From contig JALLBK010000602.1 in assembly GCA_036940085.1 (NCBI GenBank), forward strand, positions 1 through 10,226: 10,226 nucleotides of DNA. The letters run 5' to 3'. Below, piece by piece: positions 1 to 7,325 of this stretch (position 1 is its first letter; each line of letters opens with the position of its first letter). Both the position numbers and the translations under genes were made by a program. A model generated the notes under the pieces. It had not been told where the DNA came from, ran no database searches, and saw only the letters and a program-made list of their open reading frames with translations. Source of the DNA: Discostella pseudostelligera (Eukaryota > Bacillariophyta > Thalassiosirophyceae > Thalassiosirales > Thalassiosiraceae).

Positions 1-3000
1 CGCCTCCAATTATTACCACAATGATAATCAATCATCAACTTCTTATTCCAACAATAATTTGGAACAACGTGCACGATCTCACGCACAGCTATTTCCCATC
101 GACTCATCATCGTCATCGGCATCGCAATCAATTTCATCATGGAATCGTACCACCGTCGAAATCATCATGTCATTATCCAAATTATGGGGAAAAGATAGTC
201 GTTGGCACATCCAATCCACATCCGAATATGATCGTAAACAATTATGTAAAATGGTAGGGTTGGCGGATGAATTACTGCATCGATTGCTAATAACGAAGAT
301 GTATGAAATTGACGCTGTTGTTGATAGGATGAATGAGACAGCATCATCCGAGCATTCGTTAGATGACCACGTTGGCGACTCGATAACCGCATTCTCTCTC
401 TATCATCCCACAAGGATAAACAATGACAACAAAATTAGCAATAGAGGGAGGATCATCACGAAACAACAAAAGGCGCTCAACACTGAAATACTCTGCTCGA
501 CCGTGGCACTGGGATGGTCGCGCTGCGATCCATCATTGGCCATCGATGCCGCACGTAAAGCCGAGGCTATATTGGAAAGATTGGAAGATATATGCTTGAG
601 ATTGGAACTGCTCGATAATAATAATAATACTGCTACTGCAGACGGTGGCAACTCAAGAACACTGTTGGGATTGGATGCACGAGATGTCACTCCCTCTATT
701 AAACTATACAATCATGTCCTTAGCTGTTGGTCACGCAGTTCGGATCCGATTGCGGAATGGCGTGCCAAGTCTCTTTTGGATAGGATGATTGGTAGTGCTG
801 GTGATCATGACATCGGTATCGGCAGCGACAGTGGAGGGACGAAGCGTACAATGGCATTCTCCCGACCGGACACTTTTAGTTACAACAATATGCTCAACCT
901 CTACGCAAATAAAGGCGATGCACAATCTGCTGAGGCGATGTTATTACAGATGCAAATGAATAATAGTGTCGGTGGGGGTGGTGCATGTGCCGATGTGTAC
1001 TCCTACTCAATAGTCATCAATGCCTTCCAGAAGCGATTCACATCCTCTGGTCCCAATGGTCGAGATAGGAAAGATCTAGCACGTGCCGAGGAACTACTGT
1101 CAACATTGGCAACCAAATATGAACAATCGGGATTTTGTGACACTACCCTCCGACCGACGAATGTAACCTTTGGTACCATCATCTCCATGTACGCCCAGGC
1201 TGATCGGATGGCAAGAATGGACCCCGATGGAGGAGAGCTCAATGGGCACAAGACAAGGAAGTGGAAAGCCACAATGTTAACGAAGGCGAATGATGAGGAG
1301 GGCAACGATGTTGGTTGGGGGGCTGTCAATGCTGAACGAGTGTTGAATTGGATGATTGGTTTAGGTGAACGCGAACGTTTGAGCAAGAATGCAGAGGATT
1401 CGTCGACGTCGTCATCACCATCCTCCTCCAACATCAACACCAACGCCGTCGACCGCAAGGGCATGATATGTCCCACTACCTATAACTTCGCCACGGTGCT
1501 GGACGCTTGGGCCAAGGCGGGAAAAGGTGTCGAGGGTGCACGAAGGTGTCAGGCTCTACTTGATAGACTCGTTTCGCTGTACGACAAGTGGGATCATATC
1601 GAGCTCCGGCCAATTCCTCTGGTAAGAACTTACAACGGCACGTGCTTAATTTACAACGGCACGTATTTGTCCTCATGTTATGTGTCCATCATGGTTAGTG
1701 TTTTGGCACCGTAATTGATGCATGGTGCAAGGCCGATGACAGATACGAATCGGCTGAACAAGCAGAGAGAGTATTGTTTTGGATGGAGGACCTATTCCTT
1801 CATAGGAAATCATCCAATCCAAAGGAAATGCTAAGCGTTGTTGCATACAACATGGGTGAGTGTTTTCATGCGTACAATCGTCTAAACGATATTCACCTAT
1901 GCGTCAAATCTAACCACTGATTTTGCCCTCATCCAGTGATTGATGCTTGGTCGCGTAGATCAGGGCACGACATTGCAGATCGCGCTGAAAATATCCTCTG
2001 CCGATTGGTTCACAACCAGCAACTTACGAATAATCGATTCCTATTGCCCGACGCCATCACCTACACAGCAGTGATGAAGGCATACGTAAACCACCCGCAT
2101 GGGGGCAAAAAGGCCTTGGCAATTCTAAAGGAGATGAACGACCAATGCAAGAGTGGAAACCAAAAAGCGAAACCTGATGTTCGAGCTCTCGCTGTTGCTA
2201 TGGATGCGTGTGCAAAAAGTGGTCTCACCTCCGAGGCAGAGCGTATCTTGAGTGATGTTTCCGATATGAAGAAGAGCGAGGTCTTATTCAACACCGTCAT
2301 ATCGGGATACAAGAGTGAAGGACGCGGTTTGGAGGCAGACGCCGTGCTGCGTAGGATGATTAGCTTGGATAAGGCTGGTCTGCATCGCTGTGCACCTGAT
2401 TTAATCTCATATTCGCTTTGCATCACAGCTGTGAGTTGATATGTGATGAATTTGCGCCTTGTTCGTGCAACGTGAAACTAACGAAGCTTTCATCATTCGT
2501 ACCCTGCTCATCAAGTGGGGAAATGGTACGAGTCGCGAACGAGTATCGCGGGTCAAAGCCTTGCTAGATGAATCTATACAACGATACAAGGGTGGCGACA
2601 TCAAGTGCAGACCATCACATGTCACATTCAACAGCGTCGCGGAGTGTATTGCAAACAGCGAAGATCCAGAAAAAGAGACGCAGGTTCTTGCCATATTTGA
2701 ACAAATGGAAGAAATTGGTTGCAAACCAAGTTTGATATCTTTCAATATCCTGTGAGTAATGATCTGAGATGCAGAGGTGACATAGTATCTTATTGTATTT
2801 GCTTGCCTGTACTGATTTATGTGTGTCTACCTATCCCTATGCAGAATCAAAACCTGTTCGTCGGTAACCGGAAATGACGAAAGGAGGAGGAACGCTCTGC
2901 AAATTGCCATGTCTGCCTTTGACTCCATCCCTTCTGTAGGATTACGACCTGATAGCATAACATACACTGGCATGATCCACACCATCCTCAATCTCACGGA

Positions 3001-3223
3001 AGACTCAGAAGAACGAGAACGAGCAAATGCAATAACCACTATTTTTCGACGATGCTGTGAGGATGGATACCTCAATCAACACATTCTGAATGTATTGTCC
3101 ACATCGATATCGGAGGCTGATTATTTGTCACTCACGGGTGCTACCTCCCTTGAAGAGGCAGCGTTGTCTAGTCTACCAGCGGAGTGGATTCGTAGTGCGA
3201 CGAAGGACAGCATGGCCTCATAA
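1..3223 (+). CDS. P-class pentatricopeptide-repeat (PPR) protein, 5' partial, five exons in window
   Basis: PPR proteins bind single-stranded RNA, usually in mitochondria or plastids, and act in its processing, stability or translation. Exons are <2-1621, 1699-1855, 1937-2430, 2516-2751 and 2845-3223; they join in frame to 961 residues plus TAA. The frame is open to the left edge, so the true start and targeting peptide lie outside. About 14 PPR motifs are visible, with helix-A cores such as LYNHVLSCW (residues ~235), SYNNMLNLY (~293), SYSIVINAF, TFGTIISMY, NFATVLDAW, CFGTVIDAW, AYNMVIDAW, TYTAVMKAY, LFNTVISGY, SYSLCITAW, TFNSVAECI, SFNILIKTC and TYTGMIHTI. Many are preceded by RP or PD, as in P-class arrays. 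Several repeats carry long Ser/Gly/Asn-rich insertions (residues ~265-287 and ~405-488). No E, DYW or SMR domain follows; the tail is Ser/Ala-rich. The splice sites were chosen because they restore exact PPR spacing. The family is secure; RNA target and organelle are unknown. Confidence 0.9.
615..629 (+). repeat. (ATA)5 triplet run in PPR coding sequence
   Basis: A short ATA triplet run within exon 1 encodes an Asn run in a loop after the first degenerate PPR-like motif (DNNNNTATA). It keeps the frame and is probably a length-variable loop. Confidence 0.75.
1622..1698 (+). other. Intron 1 of the PPR gene (77 bp, phase 0)
   Basis: The donor is GTAAGA and the acceptor TTAG. Splicing joins ...RPIPL to CFGTVIDAWCK, which gives exactly the helix-A length of a PPR motif. 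Reading through instead gives a stop at 1712-1714 and loses the motif. The intron contains a 14-bp direct repeat, listed separately. Confidence 0.8.
1630..1664 (+). repeat. 14-bp direct repeat, 21-bp period, inside PPR intron 1
   Basis: TTACAACGGCACGT occurs at 1630-1643 and again, identical, at 1651-1664. The two copies lie inside the 77-bp intron just after the donor site, so they take up nearly half of it. Confidence 0.9.
1856..1936 (+). other. Intron 2 of the PPR gene (81 bp, phase 1)
   Basis: The donor is GTGAGT at 1856 and the acceptor is ATCCAG ending at 1936. A branch-like CTAAC lies at 1910-1914. Splicing yields YNM-VIDAWSRRSG, a regular PPR helix A. Confidence 0.9.
2431..2515 (+). 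other. Intron 3 of the PPR gene (85 bp, phase 0)
   Basis: The donor is GTGAGT at 2431, a branch-like CTAAC lies at 2478-2482, and the acceptor is TCAAG ending at 2515. Splicing yields SYSLCITA-WGNGTSRERV, which keeps the PPR register. The exon ORF also stays open upstream of 2516, so the exact acceptor rests on register and branch-site distance. Confidence 0.75.
2752..2844 (+). other. Intron 4 of the PPR gene (93 bp, phase 2)
   Basis: The donor is GTGAGT at 2752 and the acceptor TATGCAG ends at 2844, after a pyrimidine-rich stretch. The joined codon CT|A restores SFNILIKTCSS, a PPR helix A. Confidence 0.88.
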
Positions 3224-3293
3224 GCAATCATTCATAGTTCAATCTTCCACCAGTGAGTGAAACTATCGTTACATGATGCATTACGCTGCCAAA

Positions 3294-4106
3294 TTACTTT
3301 ACAGCATCTCGATCTCTCGTTAGGATAAACATCGATCCTTTATTGCCCCTCCCAATCCTCATATCATTCGATATGTATGTCGTTTCGAGCCATCCAGCAT
3401 TACGAGAACCTTTTATAGCCGCTCGGATGTCAAATAAAAAGCTGATATCCACGGTAGGTCCAATAGTCAAGTCAATTTTGGCAGTATCAAATGCCACCAC
3501 GGCACGCAATGGAGAGGATGGACTCTGGCTATAAGTGCCACCTACTGTGACAATACCAAGACCGGTAGTAATAACATTTTTTACCCTCAAATTGTCAACA
3601 TCAAACGACTGCACAGCCACAGTATTGGATGCATCCACGGGTATGCCTCCTCCACTCACCGAGCCAGCAGTATTAAATTGTCGAGTTTCAATATTGTTGT
3701 CTCCCTCGGATGCATCCATGGCCACCCATTTGTCATCGAGATTCACGCCGTCGATCTCACTGGGGGCAGTGTATTGAAGGTACCAATCGCCGTCTAGTAA
3801 TGATTTCGCCTCGTCAATATTTGAAAGCAAAGTCGGACTTGGCGGTGTCTCCGTCTCCATTTGTCGCACTATGGAGAGCACACGAGACTGTGTCTCAATG
3901 TCGGCATTCTTTCCATTTCCTGTATTGCTTATTGTGTTTAGTAATTGTAACTCATTTGCTCTTGCCTGACTACTCTGACTGCGAACGGCAATGCCTCCTG
4001 CTGTTTCGGTTTTAGGTGGCGTGAAGATGTTTGTTATGGCAGGAAAATTGAACGCTCCGGCACTGCCAATGATGGCAAGCGTGAAAAGTGTGCTACTGCT
4101 CGGCAT
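3294..4106 (-). CDS. Plastid-lipid-associated protein (PAP/fibrillin family)
   Basis: Fibrillins are lipocalin-like proteins of plastoglobules, thylakoids and stroma that bind or organise lipids and help protect the photosynthetic membrane. The 270-residue protein starts at an ATG (4104-4106) followed by a hydrophobic signal peptide (residues ~6-18, LFTLAIIGSAGA). The junction SAGA/F19 matches the diatom ASAF-type cleavage motif with Phe at +1, so plastid import through the ER is inferred. The next 30 residues contain few acidic positions, as in a transit peptide. The PAP domain follows: a helical lead (residues ~51-98), LLDGDWYLQYT (103-113), TRQFNTAGSVSGGG (141-154), and the C-terminal family signature GWLETTYIS...RIGRGNKGSMF (238-260). 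No intron is needed. It converges with the PPR gene (70 bp between stop codons) and diverges from the gene at 4700. The family is secure; the subfamily and ligand are not assignable from sequence alone. Confidence 0.93.
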   Translation of the reverse strand: MPSSSTLFTLAIIGSAGAFNFPAITNIFTPPKTETAGGIAVRSQSSQARANELQLLNTISNTGNGKNADIETQSRVLSIVRQMETETPPSPTLLSNIDEAKSLLDGDWYLQYTAPSEIDGVNLDDKWVAMDASEGDNNIETRQFNTAGSVSGGGIPVDASNTVAVQSFDVDNLRVKNVITTGLGIVTVGGTYSQSPSSPLRAVVAFDTAKIDLTIGPTVDISFLFDIRAAIKGSRNAGWLETTYISNDMRIGRGNKGSMFILTRDRDAVK

Positions 4107-4577
4107 AGCCTCTCTATTTACCCAAACGAATTATTTGAATAGATATCAAGTCCTCAACATCAACAACAATAATAATGCTCCCAACTGGTTGGATTGACCT
4201 CTATGGACCTCACACCACACCAAGCAACAAGTCAAGTCAGAAGTCCGCGCCACGCCGCAGGCTGCCGCTGCCGCCACATCATCAATCATCGTCGTAATCT
4301 TCTGCTTTTGGGGCTTGCTTGTGCGTCGGCGTCGTCGATGGACATTTCCTGCCTTTCCCCTGTATTAAGTATCTCGAGTAGCTTTCTTGCCGTATCTGTC
4401 ATTGTGTTAAGTATCGTCAGCAAATGGAACTTGTGTACTTATCTAACCCCAATGAACTTTCAAGCCATGTCAAAGTACACCTATCTCTGGAACTTCTATT
4501 GGGTCTTTTCCCCCCTTTTGCCCATCGCATCGACTATGATTTATATTGATGATTTTTACAGCGTCCATCCCCCATCC

Positions 4578-4605
4578 CACCATCACCACCACCACCACCA
4601 TCACC
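4578..4605 (+). repeat. Imperfect (CAC)n triplet run
   Basis: CCACCATCACC followed by repeated ACC units lies about 95 bp before the start codon at 4700, probably in the 5' UTR or core promoter of the HEAT-like gene. It is a simple-sequence run with no coding role that I can support. Confidence 0.85.
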
Positions 4606-4628
4606 TTCTTCATTCTTCACTATCACCA

Positions 4629-4691
4629 ATGCAAAGGGTATTAACACCCCTGCCTCCTGCCTCCGTCGCCACAACAATCAGACATCAGTGA
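4629..4691 (+). other. Possible upstream ORF, 20 codons
   Basis: An ATG at 4629 opens a 20-codon frame that starts MQRVLTPLPP and stops with TGA at 4689-4691, eight bases before the ATG of the downstream gene and in a different frame. If transcription starts upstream of 4629, ribosomes would meet this ORF first, which could lower translation of the main ORF. The transcript start is unknown. Confidence 0.35.
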
Positions 4692-4699
4692 ATTCTGAA

Positions 4700-7232
4700 A
4701 TGACCGATTCGCTCGGCACAGCTGCTCAAGATGTATGCGTCTCAATTGTCAATCATTACTCCTTCCCTCTGCAGGAGGCACCGGTGGACCGCGATAATGA
4801 TGATACATCCGCCGAATTTCGCAATCATGCCAACAGCGACTTATCGCCCCCATACTTTGATAATACCCTTGGCTACCCGATGCCAGAGCTTGATCCCCGC
4901 TACCATAGTTGGCATCAACGGTGTATAGTCGCGACGAGTGATGTTGTGCGTGCTGATGCAACTACTAGCACCACATCTGCAAGAAACGAAAACGCAAGAT
5001 TTGTATATGATGCAGTCCAAGCTTTATTAAAAGGCTATGAATCTATTATTCATCCGTGTGTGCAGCGAAAGGAGGGGATAGAGATGAACAATGATAACAC
5101 CGATAGGCTAGACAAACAGCCAGACATTCCATTGCACGCCGTTATTGAAATTGTGCGAAATTATGAGTTGCTGATTGCACATGCAATGAAAGATCGATCT
5201 TTTCATTTATCGGCGGATGGGTCTCCAGATATTCACAATGACAATAATGATTTATCGGAGAAAGATGAAAACTACATTGGTACTGCTTCAAAAATTATAC
5301 CCATAATTGCCGACGATATCTTTCATTTATCAACCAACTTGCCAAAGAAGACGAATGATGAATCAACGTTATGGAAGGTTCGAAATGTGCTACTACCGTG
5401 TTTATTGCGACTGATCGAGCATTCAGTGGTATTGCTTACCGTGTGCACAAATAATCAGAAGCTCAGCAATCAAACTATGAATGCATCGGTTATCCAACAT
5501 TCCCTGGCTATAGCGACAGTGGTTGCCGTGCCATTCGTGGGGGATGGTAAATTGAACAGCGGTACATATAGTATTGGTTCATTACTAGATTGGATACAGG
5601 ATTGTGACAAAGAAAGTGGGAAGAAAGACGCGCCATCAATGCCTTCCATCCTATCCCTTGCATACACACTTCAACGCTGTTCGATCCCTCAAAACAATGC
5701 AAATGAACAATCTCAATCCATCATGTTAAGCAACTTCATGCAACGATCGGTAGTCGATTTCTCTGTTCCCTCAGCTCACGCCATTGCGCCATGGGTAAGT
5801 GGCCCATACCATTTCTTTTCAGGTGTATGCGTACAACAACCACTTGCTAACTTTCAACTTCACTCGTTAGACTGACGGTGTGACAGGAATTGGATCTCGA
5901 GTGGCCATGAATTTACTTCGAGCAATTCATCATTCTTCACTATGCATAATTGCGCCATCCTTATCTGTGAAAGTGATAGAGGAGAATCTACCCTCTGACA
6001 ATGACCGATCCCGCAATCTTCGTCATCTACTTTGCAGCATTGGTAAACATATCGGTATTGACATCCTTGTATCGTGTATCCGCACACACTTCTTCGGGAG
6101 AGTATCGGATTGGGGCGCTAGGTCGAGTTCAGAGTTGGTTCAACAACCTCAAACTCGTGGTGTTATATTGCCCATGATACAGCGCAGAGGTGGTCCAAAC
6201 TATGCAAAATCGTCAGCCAGCATTGAGTCTTCGAATTCTGATGAAAAGCCTCACGTTCGTATCCCGATGCGGGTATCAGCAGCGGCAATACTCCTGTGTT
6301 CGGTGATACTTCAACCATGCAACTTAACCACGTGGGATAAGGCGTCTTCGGATGCCCTTCCCATTGCATTGACTCTTCTCGACGATGTGCAATCCATTCA
6401 TTTGGCTATTGGTTCTCTCATATTCATGTCAACTATCGATGCATCTTCTGCCTTTCACTCAGATGAGACTCCGTCAATCATTTCGAAGTTTAGTTGGGTG
6501 GTGCCCCGTGCATTCGAAGGTGCAATTCATTTGGTCATCCGTGAAGAGCCTATATTTTTAACTGCTATTTGCCTCGCCCAATCAAAATGGATCAGGTTCT
6601 TGGAAATTCAGCACATGAACAACCCGGATATTGCAGATTCATCGTTTGGAGTTCCAACAATGGCGCGCAAAGCTGCTGCCGAACTGCTTGTCGCCATGGG
6701 AAAGCAAGCGCGAGTAGGTGGACGTGATGGAAATGATGAACGTATTGCAGGCGCATTCGTCGCTGGGATCAATCCACTCCTTGCTCTACTGGCTACGCTT
6801 CCCAAGGCAGCATCTATTGAGATAGCACGCGTTGGGCTTTCGGCGATGCTTCCTTTGATTGGATGGAGCGGTATGAGTTTGGAAGTGCGCTCAGCTCAAG
6901 TGGCGGGCCTTGCTGGTTTGATTTCTCTGATGTTTGGTGCCTACCCCATTATGCCACATCATGGGCAAAAGATTATGACGGAATTGTTTCTTTTGTTAGA
7001 TAGAGCGCAAAAGGATACTGAATTTGTGATCAATAGTGAAGATGGAGTCGCAACTAATGTTACGAGCAATGTGGCATTTCATGCTGCTGGAGTTGCTCTG
7101 ACTGTTTGCGGAAAGAGTGCGGAGACAATTCTTGTGCATGTCGAAGCTACCAAATCGTCCATGGCGCATTTAATCAATCGATGCCACAAGATTCAAGCCG
7201 CGTCAGAGCAGCTGAGAGGCAGCTTGCAATAA
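4700..7232 (+). CDS. HEAT/ARM-like helical protein, possibly TTI2-like; two exons
   Basis: Exons are 4700-5794 and 5871-7232, joining in frame to 818 residues. I use the ATG at 4700; the same frame is open further 5' but only as far as a stop at 4550, with no other ATG. No targeting peptide or membrane segment is evident. The first ~200 residues are polar and Asp/Asn-rich; the rest is mostly amphipathic helices with repeated Leu/Ala spacing, as in HEAT/ARM solenoids. A segment reading PIALTLLDDVQSIHLAIGSL (residues 529-548), then VPRAFEGAIHLVIREEP (575-591), resembles the conserved LLDD region of TTI2. TTI2 is a subunit of the TTT cochaperone complex, which matures PIKK kinases such as TOR and ATM. 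That resemblance is from memory and weak; human TTI2 is also shorter (about 500 residues). Treat the identity as a hypothesis and the gene model as reliable. Confidence 0.8.
5795..5870 (+). other. Intron of the HEAT-like gene (76 bp, phase 0)
   Basis: The donor is GTAAGT at 5795, a branch-like CTAAC lies at 5847-5851, and the acceptor CGTTAG ends at 5870. Splicing gives SAHAIAPW-TDGVTGIGSRV in frame. Retention of the intron runs to a stop ending at 5875. A second candidate acceptor at 5821-5822 (TTTTCAG) would give a stop at 5868-5870. Confidence 0.88.
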
Positions 7233-7264
7233 ACTCGTGAGAATACAACCTTCGTATGGATTAT

Positions 7265-7270
7265 TTTATT
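7265..7270 (-). terminator. AATAAA poly(A)-signal-like hexamer, minus strand
   Basis: TTTATT on the plus strand reads AATAAA on the minus strand, about 55 bases after the stop codon of the membrane-protein gene. It lies beyond the plus-strand hexamer at 7298, so the two 3' UTRs would overlap if both are used. Confidence 0.35.
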
Positions 7271-7297
7271 ACAATACTCATTATGCATAACTAAAAC

Positions 7298-7303
7298 AAT
7301 AAA
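7298..7303 (+). terminator. AATAAA poly(A)-signal-like hexamer, plus strand
   Basis: An AATAAA hexamer lies about 65 bases after the TAA of the HEAT-like gene, inside the 93-bp gap before the stop codon of the opposing gene. The position suits a poly(A) signal, but how widely diatoms use AATAAA is uncertain. Confidence 0.4.
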
Positions 7304-7325
7304 ATTCCAATATCACATGGCGCCT

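Larger units (their letters stand above)
4107..4699. promoter_or_regulatory. Divergent intergenic region (593 bp), both promoters inferred
   Basis: This stretch separates the start codons of the fibrillin gene (minus) and the HEAT-like gene (plus), so it must hold both promoters and 5' UTRs. I see no convincing TATA box or initiator. It contains a GC-rich CCGC/GCCGCC patch around 4246-4276, two copies of TTAAGTATC (4365-4373 and 4407-4415), pyrimidine-rich tracts, a CAC/ACC run and a short upstream ORF. A 498-bp open frame here (4194-4691) begins with TTG and has low-complexity composition, so I do not call it a gene. Confidence 0.6.

Noticed and set aside
1003..1476. 157-residue open frame antisense to the PPR exon
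   Set aside because: It is a shadow of a strongly supported PPR exon, with no recognisable domain and a biased composition mirroring the sense codons.
4365..4415. Two copies of TTAAGTATC as a regulatory element
   Set aside because: Two 9-mers 42 bases apart in an AT-rich promoter region can arise by chance; I know of no factor that binds this motif, so I only mention it in the region entry.
4550..4561. Acceptor-like TTTTTACAG that could end a 5' UTR intron of the HEAT-like gene
   Set aside because: The frame after it is open through to 4700, but I found no GTRAGN donor with a good upstream ATG exon between 4200 and 4550, so an extra exon cannot be supported.
4688..4690. GTG as start of the HEAT-like protein
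   Set aside because: Nuclear genes rarely start at GTG, and an in-frame ATG lies four codons downstream at 4700.
4194..4691. 498-bp open frame with a hydrophobic stretch and a His run
   Set aside because: It begins with TTG, lies in the divergent promoter region, its His run comes from the CAC repeat, and its composition is not protein-like. Only its last 20 codons start with an ATG.
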